This document shows, one piece after another, positions 49,164-58,343 of a DNA stretch of 64,000 nucleotides. The stretch comes from Allobogoriella deserti (GTDB lineage Bacteria > Actinomycetota > Actinomycetes > Actinomycetales > Actinomycetaceae). The translations under genes and the position numbers were made by a program. The notes under the pieces are model-generated. The model was not told the DNA's origin, did no database searches, and saw only the letters and a list, made by a program, of their open reading frames with translations. The number at the start of each line of letters is the position of its first letter. Within the stretch, counting starts at the first letter, position 1. The DNA lies in NCBI RefSeq assembly GCF_042680605.1, contig NZ_JBHUEE010000005.1, forward strand, positions 124,001-188,000, in the 5' to 3' direction.

Positions 49164-50240
49164 TCACGCGTCACCCGGTAGGTGGGCCGCGTCGGCGCCG
49201 AGCGTCGACTCGCGCAGGACCAGTCGGTGCCCGACGCGCAGTTCCTCGGCGGGAGCATCGGGCTCCTCGATCCGCCGGATGAGCGCCTCCACGGCGCGTT
49301 CGGCGCTGGCGGTGATGTCGGGTGCGACCGTCGTCAACGTGGGGTTCGAGTAGGCACCTTCGGGAGCGTCGTCCCAGCCGGTGACCACGGCATCGTCGGG
49401 GATGCGCACCCCGTGCCGGCGCAAGGCGTACATGACGCCGACGGCGATGAGGTCGTTCGCGCAGACGACGGCGTCGAAGTCGGGGCCGTCCGCGAGCAGC
49501 GCCTCGGCGGCGCGCACGCCGGATTCGCGGTCGAATCGCCGCGCCGGCAGGACCCGGCTGCGCTCGACGCTGCCACCGGCGTCCTCGAGCGCGTCCCGGA
49601 AGCCGAGCATGCGCAACCAGCCGGGACCGAACCGGCGCCCCTCCTCGGCGCCGACGAACACCGGTGACGTCCGTCCGAGCCCGAGGACGTGGGCGGTGAT
49701 CTCACGACCGGAGCGCTGGTTGTCGATGATGACGTGATCCAGGTGCGAGCCGTCGGCCCGCTCGCCGAGCAGGACGAGGGGGAGCGGTCCGTGCGAGCTG
49801 GTGACATGGGCGCTGTCGAGCCCTTCGGGGCGCAGGATGATGCCGTCGGCGAACTGGGCGTCGAACCCGCCCGCGACGTAGCGTTCGGTCGCGGGATTGC
49901 CGTTGGTCTCATTGATGAGCACGGTGTATCCGCGAGACTCGGCGGCGGCGATGATGTTGTGCGCGAGAGCCGCGAAGTACGGCATCGTCAGATCGGGCAG
50001 CGCCACGGCGAGCAGGTGAGTCCGCCCCTGGCGGAGTTGCCGGCCGGCCAGTGACGTGCGATAGCCCAACGCGGCGATCGCCTCCTCGACGCGTGCTCGC
50101 GTCTCCGGCCGCACGTTGGACCGGTTGTTCACCACGTTCGAGACGGTCTTCCACGAGACTCCGGCCCGCTCGGCGACGTCCTTCACGCTCGGTCGGCGGC
50201 TTCGCCGCCGCGGCACGTCCTCGCTCTGGCTCACGCACAC
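49164..50240 (-). CDS. LacI-family repressor of the FAD-oxidoreductase sugar operon
   Basis: 358 residues from a GTG (a second GTG two codons on). HTH SVKDVAERAGVSWKTVSNVVNNRSNVRPETRARVEEAIAALGYRTSLAGRQLRQGRT, then sensor domain. Divergent from a sugar ABC operon with palindromes TTCTAACGTTAGAA at the operon's start site. Ligand unknown. Confidence 0.92.
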   Translation of the reverse strand: MCVSQSEDVPRRRSRRPSVKDVAERAGVSWKTVSNVVNNRSNVRPETRARVEEAIAALGYRTSLAGRQLRQGRTHLLAVALPDLTMPYFAALAHNIIAAAESRGYTVLINETNGNPATERYVAGGFDAQFADGIILRPEGLDSAHVTSSHGPLPLVLLGERADGSHLDHVIIDNQRSGREITAHVLGLGRTSPVFVGAEEGRRFGPGWLRMLGFRDALEDAGGSVERSRVLPARRFDRESGVRAAEALLADGPDFDAVVCANDLIAVGVMYALRRHGVRIPDDAVVTGWDDAPEGAYSNPTLTTVAPDITASAERAVEALIRRIEEPDAPAEELRVGHRLVLRESTLGADAAHLPGDA

Positions 50241-50284
50241 CCCCTGACGACCATCGGGCTGGCCGAGTCTACGGCGGCGGCACG

Positions 50285-50313
50285 TTGACGAAGCCGCCCA
50301 CCGTCGCTACCTT
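50285..50313 (+). promoter_or_regulatory. Promoter of the FAD-oxidoreductase sugar operon
   Basis: -35 TTGACG (50285-50290), 17-base spacer, -10 TACCTT (50308-50313); expected start near 50320, inside the operator. Confidence 0.6.
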
Positions 50314-50316
50314 GCG

Positions 50317-50343
50317 TTCTAACGTTAGAATACAACGTTAGAA
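50317..50343. promoter_or_regulatory. Tandem LacI operators
   Basis: Site 1 TTCTAACGTTAGAA (50317-50330) is a perfect 14-base palindrome with the central CG typical of LacI sites; site 2 ATACAACGTTAGAA (50330-50343) matches it in 11 of 14 bases. Confidence 0.75.
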
Positions 50344-50375
50344 CGCCCGCGAATTCAGACCAATGGAGGTCAGCG

Positions 50376-51680
50376 ATGTCCACGTCCGGAACCAGGCGCC
50401 GCCGGTCTGCGGCAGTCGTGAGCACCGCATTGCTCGGCATGTCCGTGGCACTCGCCGGATGCGGCGTCGGAAACCAGAGCTCAGGTGGCGGCGGGGGCGC
50501 TGCCGAGGGCGGCGGCCAGATCCGCGCCACGTGGTGGGGAGGAGACTCGGAGAACCAGGCGCTCAATGCCGCGCTCGACCGATTCACCGAGGCCGGCGGC
50601 GTCGAGGTCGCCCGGGAGACCCAGGCCTGGGACGGCTACTGGGATCGGCTCGCCACACAGACTGCCGGCCGTAACGCGCCCGACCTCATCATGCAGGCCG
50701 GGAGCCAGATCCCCGACTACGCGGGCCGCGGCGCCCTGCTGGACCTCAACGAGGTCGACGGGCTCGCCTCCGACGTCGTCGACGAGGGGCTGCAGGACTT
50801 CGGCGCCGTGGACGGCGAGCTCTACGGCGTCGTCGCCGCCGCGAACGCCATGGGCCTCGTCACCAACGACGAGCTCCTTGCCGACGCGGGCGTCTCGCTG
50901 CCGGACGGGCCCTACGACTGGACGCAGCTCGCCGAGGCGGCCGTCGCCGTCTCCGATCAGCTCGGCGACGGCGTGTGGGGCATCCAGGACGGCGGCGGGG
51001 ACCTCATCCTGTTCATCCTGGCGGTACGGGACGACGGCAGGCAGTTCTACGCCGAGGACGGTTCGCTGCGCGCTACCCGTGACGACCTCACCTCGTGGCT
51101 GGAGTACTGGCAGGATCTGCGCGACCGCGGCGGTGCACCACCGGCCGACGTGACCGCCGAAGGGCAGGGTGAACTGCCGAACGCTCCGCTGGCTCAGCAG
51201 CGCGCGGCCATGGGATTCGGCTGGACGCAGGACTACGTCTCCTACACACGCCTCGTCGACGACGACCTGTCGCTCACCCTGCCGCCCTACAACGCCGACC
51301 ACCCCAGTCTGTGGATGAACGCCGCGAGCCTGTGGTCGATCTCGTCGACCAGCGAGAACCCCGACGCGGCCGGGCAGGTCATCAACCACTTCCTCACCGA
51401 CTCCGGCGCGATCGAGGACCTCGGCGTCTCGCTGGGCATGCCGCCGTCGCAGTCCGCGCGCGAGCAGCTCGACGGCACGCTCTCCGACGAGGAGCAGGAG
51501 GCGATGGACTACATGGACGAGGTGGCCGAGACCTCCACGCCTCTCAACCGCCTGTGGCCGGCGGGGTTCGCCGAGCTGCGCACGCGGCTGAGCGAGCTCA
51601 ACGAGGCGGTCGCCTTCGGTGAGATGTCGATCCCCGAGGCCGTCGACGCGTTCTTCGCGACGGCCGCCGAGGTCGAATGA
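50376..51680 (+). CDS. Sugar-binding lipoprotein of ABC transporter
   Basis: 434 residues. Lipobox L-A-G-C (MSVALAGCGVG), a Gly-rich linker, then family-1 binding fold (GQIRATWWGGDSENQALNAALDRFTEAGGVEVARETQAWDGYWDRLATQTAGRNAPDLIMQ). First gene of the second sugar operon; ATGA overlap with the permease. Ligand unknown. Confidence 0.92.
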   Translation: MSTSGTRRRRSAAVVSTALLGMSVALAGCGVGNQSSGGGGGAAEGGGQIRATWWGGDSENQALNAALDRFTEAGGVEVARETQAWDGYWDRLATQTAGRNAPDLIMQAGSQIPDYAGRGALLDLNEVDGLASDVVDEGLQDFGAVDGELYGVVAAANAMGLVTNDELLADAGVSLPDGPYDWTQLAEAAVAVSDQLGDGVWGIQDGGGDLILFILAVRDDGRQFYAEDGSLRATRDDLTSWLEYWQDLRDRGGAPPADVTAEGQGELPNAPLAQQRAAMGFGWTQDYVSYTRLVDDDLSLTLPPYNADHPSLWMNAASLWSISSTSENPDAAGQVINHFLTDSGAIEDLGVSLGMPPSQSAREQLDGTLSDEEQEAMDYMDEVAETSTPLNRLWPAGFAELRTRLSELNEAVAFGEMSIPEAVDAFFATAAEVE

Positions 51681-52675
51681 CCGGCCGGCCCGGGACCCCG
51701 GCGCCGACGCTCGAGCGCCCGCCGGGCCCTGACGGCGGGGCGGCGCGACCCCCGGCGGCGCCCGCGCCCGTGCGCCGAAGGTCGAAGCGCCGCCGGGCCT
51801 CGGCGATCGCGGGATACCTGTTCCTGCTGCCCTGGTTCGTCGGGCTCGTCGGGCTCGTCCTCGGGCCCATGATCGCCTCCGCCTATCTGTCCTTCACCGA
51901 GTACGACCTGTTCACCGATGCCCGCTGGGTCGGTCTGGCGAACTACTCGCAGGCCCTGACCTCGGACGCCGACTTCCGCCAGTCGGTATCCGTGACGCTG
52001 ACGTACGTGGGCGTCTCGGTTCCCCTCCGCCTGGCGGTCGCGCTCGGGCTGGCACTGGTGATGAACCGCGCCATGCGCGGGATGACCTTCTATCGCTCGG
52101 TGATGTACCTGCCCTCACTGCTGGGCGGCAGCGTCGGGATCGCGGTGCTGTGGCGGCAGTTGTTCGGCCGCGAGGGAGCCGTCAACGACCTCCTCGGGGT
52201 CATCGGTATCCAGGGACCGAACTGGATCGCCGATCCGGACTATTCGTTGATGACGATCATCGTGCTCGCGATCTGGCAGTTCGGGTCACCGATGATCATC
52301 TTCCTGGCCGGCCTGCGGAACATCCCGGGCGAACTCCTGGAGGCGGCGTACGTCGACGGCGCGGGCACCGTGCGGCGGTTCGTCTCCATCACGCTGCCGC
52401 TGCTCACGCCGATCGTCTTCTTCAACGTCGTCATGCAGACCATCGTGGCCTTCCAGGCCTTCACGCCGTCCTACATCATCAGCAACGGGACCGGCGGCCC
52501 GGTCGGCTCGACGCTGTTCTACACGCTGTACCTCTACCAGAAGGCGTTCGCCGAGTTCGAGATGGGGTACGCCTCGGCCCTGGCCTGGATCCTCGTCGCG
52601 ATCATCGCCACCTTCACCGCCCTGGCGTTCCTCACATCCCGGCGGTGGGTCTACTACGCCGACGGGGGGCGGTGA
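51677..52675 (+). CDS. Sugar ABC transporter permease (MalF type)
   Basis: 332 residues. IAGYLFLLPWFVGLVGLVLGPMIASAYLSFTEYDLF, EAA loop GELLEAAYVDGAGTVRRFVSITLPLLTPIVFF, six helices. The first 40 residues are Pro/Arg-rich. Three bases before the second permease. Confidence 0.93.
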   Translation: MTGRPGTPAPTLERPPGPDGGAARPPAAPAPVRRRSKRRRASAIAGYLFLLPWFVGLVGLVLGPMIASAYLSFTEYDLFTDARWVGLANYSQALTSDADFRQSVSVTLTYVGVSVPLRLAVALGLALVMNRAMRGMTFYRSVMYLPSLLGGSVGIAVLWRQLFGREGAVNDLLGVIGIQGPNWIADPDYSLMTIIVLAIWQFGSPMIIFLAGLRNIPGELLEAAYVDGAGTVRRFVSITLPLLTPIVFFNVVMQTIVAFQAFTPSYIISNGTGGPVGSTLFYTLYLYQKAFAEFEMGYASALAWILVAIIATFTALAFLTSRRWVYYADGGR

Positions 52676-52678
52676 CCG

Positions 52679-53560
52679 ATGGCCACGTCCACTGCTGTCC
52701 ACCACGCGCGAGCGGGCCGACCGACCGGCTCACCGGCGTTCCGGCGCGTGCTCATGCACGCCTTCCTCGTCCTGCTGTGCGCCGCGATGATCTATCCGCT
52801 GCTGTGGATGGCCCGCGGCGCGCTCGCCCCCGAGAACGAGATCTTCAACTCCACCACCGTGATCCCGAGCGAGCTGGTGACCTCCAACGTCGTCGAGGGC
52901 TGGCACGCCAACCCGCCCGGGTTCGGGCGCTTCCTGCTCAACTCCGCGGTGGTCTCCCTCGGTGCCGTTATCGGCAATCTGCTGGCGTGCACGCTGGCGG
53001 CGTACGCGTTCGCCCGCGTCGAGTTCCCGCTCAAGCGGATCTGGTTCGCGGCCATGCTCGCCACCGTCATGATCCCGGTACACGCCACGCTCGTGCCCCA
53101 GTACACGATCTTCACCGTGCTCGGCTGGGTCGACACCTACCTGCCGTTGATCGTGCCGAAGTTCCTGGCCACCGATGCCTTCTTCATCTTCTTGCTGGTC
53201 CAGTTCATGCGCAGCATTCCGCGCGAGCTGGACGAGGCGGCCGAGATCGACGGCTGCGGCCACCTTCGACGGTTCCTCACGGTCCTGCTCCCGTTGATGA
53301 CCCCCGCGCTGGCCACGACCGCCGTCTTCACGTTCATCTGGACCTACGAGGACTTCATGGGCCCGCTGATCTATCTGGCGGACATCCACCGGTACACCGT
53401 GCCCCTCGGCCTGCGCATGTTCATGAACAGCATGGGGGAGTCCTCCTACGGTCAGCTGTTCGCCATGACGACGCTGTCGCTGCTGCCGGTGTTCGTCGTC
53501 TTCATGATCTTCCAACGGCGGCTCATCGAGGGCATCGCGACCACCGGGCTCAAGGGATGA
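52679..53560 (+). CDS. Sugar ABC transporter permease (MalG type)
   Basis: 293 residues. VLLCAAMIYPLLWMARGALAPENEIF, NSAVVSLGAVIGNLLACTLAAYAFARVEFPLK, EAA loop RELDEAAEIDGCGHLRRFLTVLLPLMTPAL, ending RRLIEGIATTGLKG. No ATPase in the operon. Confidence 0.93.
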   Translation: MATSTAVHHARAGRPTGSPAFRRVLMHAFLVLLCAAMIYPLLWMARGALAPENEIFNSTTVIPSELVTSNVVEGWHANPPGFGRFLLNSAVVSLGAVIGNLLACTLAAYAFARVEFPLKRIWFAAMLATVMIPVHATLVPQYTIFTVLGWVDTYLPLIVPKFLATDAFFIFLLVQFMRSIPRELDEAAEIDGCGHLRRFLTVLLPLMTPALATTAVFTFIWTYEDFMGPLIYLADIHRYTVPLGLRMFMNSMGESSYGQLFAMTTLSLLPVFVVFMIFQRRLIEGIATTGLKG

Positions 53561-53612
53561 AGCCCTCGGGCCCGGCCGAGGCAGGACCACCATCACCGAC
53601 GAAAGAGAGAAC

Positions 53613-55934
53613 GTGAGACGCGTCAGTGCGGAGTACGACATCGTCGTCTGCGGCGGAGGACTGGCCGGTTTCGCCGCGGCCGTTGCCGCGGCCCGGATGG
53701 GCCGCACCGTCTGCCTCGTCCAGGACCGTCCGGTCCTCGGAGGCAACAGCTCCTCGGAGGTCCGGGTGGTGCCCCGGGGCAGCACCACGTACCACGCGTA
53801 CGCCCGTGAAGGCGGCGTGGTGAACGAGGTGATGGTCGGCGAACGGATGCGCAACCACGAGCCGCTGTTCGAGAACGGTTGGGCGAACAGCGTGTGGGAC
53901 CTGGAGCTGTACGACATCGCCCAGCGCACCGAGAACCTCACCCTGATGCTCAACACCATCGTCAGCTCCGTCGACGTCCGCGACGGCCGGATCACCTCAG
54001 TCACCGGCTGGACCCACTCCGCGGAGACCGAGACCGAGCTGCGGGGGCAGGTCTTCCTGGACTGCACCGGCGACGGCGTGGTGGGGGCGCTCGCCGGCTG
54101 CGAGTACCGGTCCGGAGAGGAGGCCCGCTCGGAGTTCGACGAACCGCACGCCCCGCTCGAGGCGTCCGAGGACACGATGGGCAACTCCCTGCATTTCAAG
54201 ACCAAGGACGTCGGCCGCCCCGTCGACTTCGAGCTGCCCGAATGGGCCGTCGAGTACACCGACCCCGACTTCTTCTACAAGCAGGGACGAGTGCCCAACG
54301 ACGTGCGCGGCGGCTTCTGGTGGATCGAGCTCGGTAAGCCGTGGCACTCCATCCACGACAACGAGGTGCTCCGGCACGAGTTGACCCGGCACGCGCTCGG
54401 CGTCTGGGACTGGATGAAGAACAAGGACCCACGCACGCGTGAGGCGACGAGGAACCTCGCGCTCGACTGGCTGGGGCAGGTGCCGGGCAAGCGCGAGAGC
54501 CGCCGCCTCATGGGGCTGTACCTGCTCACCGAATCAGACCTCGTCCGGGGCGAGCCGTTCGAGGACGAGATCGCCTACGGCGGGTGGAACATCGACCTGC
54601 ACACCCCGGGCGGCATGCTCGCGCCGACCAGCGAGCCGACCGCCGCGGCGGGCTACGACCTGCACTCGCAGGCCTCGGTCACCGCGTACGTCGGACCATT
54701 CGGTGTCCCGTTGCGCTCCCTCATCGCCAAGGACGTCACCAACCTGCTCATGGCTGGCCGCAACGTCTCCGCGACGCACGTCGCACTCGGGTCGGTGCGT
54801 GTCCAGGCGACCACAGCGATCATGGGGCAGGCGGCGGGGACGGCCGCTGCCGTTTGCCTGACGAAGCAGGTTCCGCTCCAGGACGTGCCGGCGGTGGCGA
54901 TCGACGACGTCCAGCAGCAGTTGCTCCGGGACGGCTGCTTCCTGCCCAACGTCCGCAACACCGACGCTGACGATCTCGCGCGGTCCGCGCGGGTGAGCTC
55001 CTCCTCGCAGGCGGCCTACCTCGGCGCGTCACCGGGCGATCGGTGGGAGGACGGCGGGCTGCGCGAGCACGTCCGCCGGGGCGTCAGCCACCTGACGGCG
55101 CTGCGTGCTCAGTGGATCCCGGTCCGGTGCGGACCGGGCGCACCCGGCCTGAGGACGGTCAGCGTGCTGCTGCGCAACGATTCCGACGTCGCCGTCGAGA
55201 TCCCGGCCTGGCTGCGGAACGTGGAGCACATCTGGGACTACCGCGTCGACACCGGTTCCCCACTCGCGGAGACGGTGCTGCGCGCCGAGCCCGGCGAACA
55301 CTGGGTGCCCTGGCAGGTCGACGTGGACGTGAGCGAGCCCGGGGTCGACGTCGACGGAGTGCGCTACCTGCGGCTCGATCTTGCCGCGGCCGCCGATGTG
55401 GAGTGGGTGCGCGCCGGCCGAGTGCTGCCGGGCGCGGTGTCCGCGTTCGAGATGACACCCGGACGGATGCGACGCTTCGGCGACGGCGTCACGATGAGCC
55501 ATCGCGTCGAGCCCGCCCAGCATGTCTATCCCCCGGAGAGCGTGGCCCGGGGGGCGGCCCGGCCGCACCGGGCACCGAATGCCTGGCGCTCCGACCCGGG
55601 GGAGCCGTTCGATCAGTGGCTGCGTCTGGACTGGCCTCAGGCGCAGGAGATCCGCACCGTGCACCTCAACTTCGCGGGTCACCTGCTCCGCGAGTACGAC
55701 CGCACGCCGACCCTCTGGCGCGACCCGCAGACCGTGCGCGACTACACGCTGCAGGCATGGACGGACGCCGGATGGACGGACGTGCTCCCGGTGCGCGGGA
55801 ACGGCTACACACGGCGGGTCCACGTGTTGGCCCAGGCGATCCGCACCACCTCGCTCCGGGTGGTCGTCCATGCGACGAACGGGGACCCGGCAGCCGCGCT
55901 GTACGAGATCCGCTGCTACGCCGGCGCGCCGTGA
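53613..55934 (+). CDS. FAD-dependent oxidoreductase with C-terminal F5/8-like domain
   Basis: 773 residues from a GTG with AGAGAGA upstream. FAD site DIVVCGGGLAGFAAAVAAARMGRTVCLVQDRPVLGGNSSSEVRV (PF12831-like, FAD_oxidored), FLDCTGDGVVGALAG, and the C-terminal FAD block VTNLLMAGRNVSATHVALGSVRVQATTAIMGQAAGTAAAV. Residues about 500-640 form beta domains and about 650-770 a galactose-binding/discoidin-like fold (FDQWLRLDWPQAQEIRTVHLNFAG ... TTSLRVVVHATNGDPAAALYEIRCYA). No export signal: cytoplasmic. As the only enzyme of a sugar ABC operon it probably oxidises the imported sugar; substrate unknown. Confidence 0.85.
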   Translation: MRRVSAEYDIVVCGGGLAGFAAAVAAARMGRTVCLVQDRPVLGGNSSSEVRVVPRGSTTYHAYAREGGVVNEVMVGERMRNHEPLFENGWANSVWDLELYDIAQRTENLTLMLNTIVSSVDVRDGRITSVTGWTHSAETETELRGQVFLDCTGDGVVGALAGCEYRSGEEARSEFDEPHAPLEASEDTMGNSLHFKTKDVGRPVDFELPEWAVEYTDPDFFYKQGRVPNDVRGGFWWIELGKPWHSIHDNEVLRHELTRHALGVWDWMKNKDPRTREATRNLALDWLGQVPGKRESRRLMGLYLLTESDLVRGEPFEDEIAYGGWNIDLHTPGGMLAPTSEPTAAAGYDLHSQASVTAYVGPFGVPLRSLIAKDVTNLLMAGRNVSATHVALGSVRVQATTAIMGQAAGTAAAVCLTKQVPLQDVPAVAIDDVQQQLLRDGCFLPNVRNTDADDLARSARVSSSSQAAYLGASPGDRWEDGGLREHVRRGVSHLTALRAQWIPVRCGPGAPGLRTVSVLLRNDSDVAVEIPAWLRNVEHIWDYRVDTGSPLAETVLRAEPGEHWVPWQVDVDVSEPGVDVDGVRYLRLDLAAAADVEWVRAGRVLPGAVSAFEMTPGRMRRFGDGVTMSHRVEPAQHVYPPESVARGAARPHRAPNAWRSDPGEPFDQWLRLDWPQAQEIRTVHLNFAGHLLREYDRTPTLWRDPQTVRDYTLQAWTDAGWTDVLPVRGNGYTRRVHVLAQAIRTTSLRVVVHATNGDPAAALYEIRCYAGAP

Positions 55935-56335
55935 GGAGCGCCGCCGTCCGCCTCGCGCCGGCGTGAGGCGGACGGCGGATCCGCCGCGAGCTCGGTGTAC
56001 TTCGCGTTGGAGCCGCGGGCCAGGTGGGCCGGATACTTCGCGGCGTTCTTCGTGATCTTCGCGTGGACGGCCGCGTCGAGATCGATGCCGACGGCGTCTG
56101 CGAGGGAGATCAGGTAGGTGAGGACGTCCGCGAGTTCGTCGGCGAGTGCCACGCGGCCGGACTCGGTGGCGACGAGGTCACGGATCTCCTGGTCCGTGCG
56201 CCACTGCACCAGCTCGGCCAGTTCGCCGACCTCTCCGACCAGGGCCAGAGTCAGGTTCCGCGTCGTGTGGAACTGGGCCCAGTCCCGTTCCTCGGCGAAG
56301 TCGTGCAGCCGCTGCTGCACGTCGGAGATATCCAT
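55916..56335 (-). CDS. MazG-like nucleotide pyrophosphohydrolase
   Basis: 139 residues. GEVGELAELVQW (ExxE) and ELADVLTYLISLADAVGIDL (ExxD) are the Mg-binding helices of the all-alpha NTP pyrophosphatase family, RS21-C6/dCTPase type. Housecleaning of noncanonical dNTPs. The last 19 bases overlap the end of the convergent oxidoreductase gene. Confidence 0.9.
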   Translation of the reverse strand: MDISDVQQRLHDFAEERDWAQFHTTRNLTLALVGEVGELAELVQWRTDQEIRDLVATESGRVALADELADVLTYLISLADAVGIDLDAAVHAKITKNAAKYPAHLARGSNAKYTELAADPPSASRRREADGGAPHGAPA

Positions 56336-56387
56336 CCGGCTCCTCGGATCGCTGTGACGTCGGTCGTGGTCAGAGGCGTGGCACCAC

Positions 56388-56630
56388 TCAGGAAGCGCTG
56401 ATCCGGCCGGTCACCCGCACCCGGACCGGCACGCCGTCCACGTCGGCCGGGACCTCGACGTCGGCAGAGACGACGCCGACCTGGACGCACCAGGACTGGT
56501 CTTCGCCGACGTCGCCGGCGTGGCGGGCGTCGTCGGCCGGCGTCACGCCGAGGCCGGTGACGCCGCACACCCCGAGCAGTCGTTCCCGGAGGGCGCGCTT
56601 GGCGGCACGTGCCTGTTCGAGCGTGGCCAC
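56388..56630 (-). CDS. Stand-alone copy of the N-terminal domain of the neighbouring protease
   Basis: 80 residues from a GTG with GGAGGTGATC seven bases upstream; an ATG seven codons earlier lies across that site. LEQARAAKRALRERL ... WCVQVGVVS ... VPVRVRVTGRI parallels residues 3-95 of the protease at 56692 (LDDARTLKRRLTER ... LAVGVSVHP ... EVDVRRTGRI). No signal peptide. Family function unknown; partner or regulator of the protease is a guess. Confidence 0.68.
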   Translation of the reverse strand: MATLEQARAAKRALRERLLGVCGVTGLGVTPADDARHAGDVGEDQSWCVQVGVVSADVEVPADVDGVPVRVRVTGRISAS

Positions 56631-56691
56631 GCGATCACCTCCGAGCACCATTGTGCTGCCCGGTGTCCGCCGACGTCACGGCGGACCGGGC

Positions 56692-57717
56692 TCACCGGGC
56701 CGGGGCGGCCAGCCGTACGCCGAGCGCCTCGAGTACCGAGGGGAGGGGGTTGGCGTAGGTCAGGCCGGTCCCGTCCGGCCCACCGGTCTCGGACCCGGCG
56801 AAGAGCAGGCCGAGGGCGACGCCGTCCTCGCGGTAGACCAGCGAACCGGAGTCCCCACCGCGGGAGAACGGGCCCGCGCCAGTCGACTCGATCTCGATCT
56901 GGTCGTCGAAGCTCAGAGGGCCCAGGTCCCCGTAGTCGACGACGACGTCGTCCAGTTCGATGGCCGAGACCCGTCCTGCCGTCTCGGCTGTGGTCCTGCC
57001 GATTTTGCCCACCTGTTCGCCGCCGACGACGGCCTCGGCCGTCGTCACGACCCCGACCGGGTAGGTGGGATCGACCTCCGGCTCGTCGAGCAGGGCGACC
57101 GCGGCGTCGACGGTGGCCGCCTGCTCGGGTCGCAACGGCACCAGGTCCGCCAGCGTGCCGATCCGGTCCTGCGGTGCCGCTCCGCCGTCGGCCGGTCCGG
57201 GTTGCACGATGACGTCGCCGACCTGCGCCGACGGCGACCCTGCCAGCACGTGCCAGTTCGACAGTGCGAAGACCTCGCCCTCCCCGCGTGTGACGAACGC
57301 TCCGAGTGTGCCGGCCGTGACGTCCACGTGCGCGATCGAGACGCCGGGACGCAGCGGCCGGACCCGGCCGGTCTCGCCCTGCGCAGCCTCGACGGGCAAC
57401 GGCGTCCCGGCCCAGCCGTGACCCAGGCTGAGGATGCGCCCGGTGCGCCGGACGTCGACCTCCGGGCCGGCGTCGCGCGCGAGCTCGTCCGCGACCTCGC
57501 GCGACTGCGGTTCGTCCGACCGGTACCGCACCGCAATGCCGTAGCCGCCCGGGTGAACCGACACGCCCACCGCGAGCGTCGGAGCACCGATCACGTCCTC
57601 GCTCGTCACGCCACCACGGCCGAACGTGCTGGGCCGGGCGAGCCCGCGGGCGTCGGCGAGATCGCGCGCTCGCTCGGTGAGCCGTCGCTTGAGAGTCCGT
57701 GCGTCGTCGAGGTGCAT
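56692..57717 (-). CDS. Trypsin-like serine protease, cytoplasmic (Nal1-like type)
   Basis: 341 residues. An N-terminal alpha-beta domain (1-95), then a chymotrypsin fold with His156 (FALSNWHVLAG), Asp204 (ATVDAAVALL) and Ser290 (FSRGGDSGSLVY): a complete triad. No signal peptide or membrane helix. The start is uncertain: MHLDDAR at 57717 or an ATG ten codons earlier, neither with a good Shine-Dalgarno. Cleavage target unknown. Confidence 0.82.
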   Translation of the reverse strand: MHLDDARTLKRRLTERARDLADARGLARPSTFGRGGVTSEDVIGAPTLAVGVSVHPGGYGIAVRYRSDEPQSREVADELARDAGPEVDVRRTGRILSLGHGWAGTPLPVEAAQGETGRVRPLRPGVSIAHVDVTAGTLGAFVTRGEGEVFALSNWHVLAGSPSAQVGDVIVQPGPADGGAAPQDRIGTLADLVPLRPEQAATVDAAVALLDEPEVDPTYPVGVVTTAEAVVGGEQVGKIGRTTAETAGRVSAIELDDVVVDYGDLGPLSFDDQIEIESTGAGPFSRGGDSGSLVYREDGVALGLLFAGSETGGPDGTGLTYANPLPSVLEALGVRLAAPAR

Positions 57718-57787
57718 GCACACGAGTGTCCCGGCACGCACCGACATCGGCGCGCCGGGACGCTCGGTGGTCAGGACCGGTCGGTCG

Positions 57788-58201
57788 CTACTTCTTCCGC
57801 GTCTTGGACTTGTTCGCCTTCTGGATGGCGTCGACGAGCTCGTCCTTGTTCATCTTCGACCGGCCGGAGATGTCCAGGTCCTTCGCGACGTCGTACAGGT
57901 GCTGCTTGGAGGCGTTCGCGTCAACACCGCCCGCCGTCTTGCGGCTGGTGCTGCGCCCGCCCTTGGCCTGCTTGTCGGACGGGCCGGACTCCTTCTTCGG
58001 CTTCCAGCGGTCGCCGACCTTCTCGTGTGTGTGCTTCAGCGCCGAGTACGCCACACGATGGGCACGCTCACCCTCGCCGTACTGCTCGGCGGCGGAGTCG
58101 TGCGCCTCGGCGAACGTCCGCTGAGCCTTCTTGCCCGACTTCTGGATGGTTTCCGGCAGTTCGCTCTTCTTCGGCTTGCCACCCTTGGTCATCTTGGGCA
58201 T
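57788..58201 (-). CDS. chaB: ChaB-domain protein with Rho-N/SAP-like C-terminus
   Basis: 137 residues, very Lys-rich. ELPETIQKSGKKAQRTFAEAHDSAAEQYGEGERAHRVAYSALKHTHEKVGDRWKPK is the ChaB domain; the C-terminal SKQHLYDVAKDLDISGRSKMNKDELVDAIQKAN is a Rho N-terminal-like helical motif that binds nucleic acid. Start at MPKMTKGG with AAGGAAGGGAC upstream. Role in actinobacteria unknown, probably stress-related. Confidence 0.88.
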   Translation of the reverse strand: MPKMTKGGKPKKSELPETIQKSGKKAQRTFAEAHDSAAEQYGEGERAHRVAYSALKHTHEKVGDRWKPKKESGPSDKQAKGGRSTSRKTAGGVDANASKQHLYDVAKDLDISGRSKMNKDELVDAIQKANKSKTRKK

Positions 58202-58343
58202 CGGTCCCGTCCCTTCCTTCGGGAGTGGTTCGTGACCCCAGAGTGGTGCGCTCGGTGCGCCGACGCATCTCGACACGGCGATCTTCCTGGATCCGTGCCC
58301 TGGACAGACATGACCACAGGCTGGGACGAGCCGGCCGCCGACC

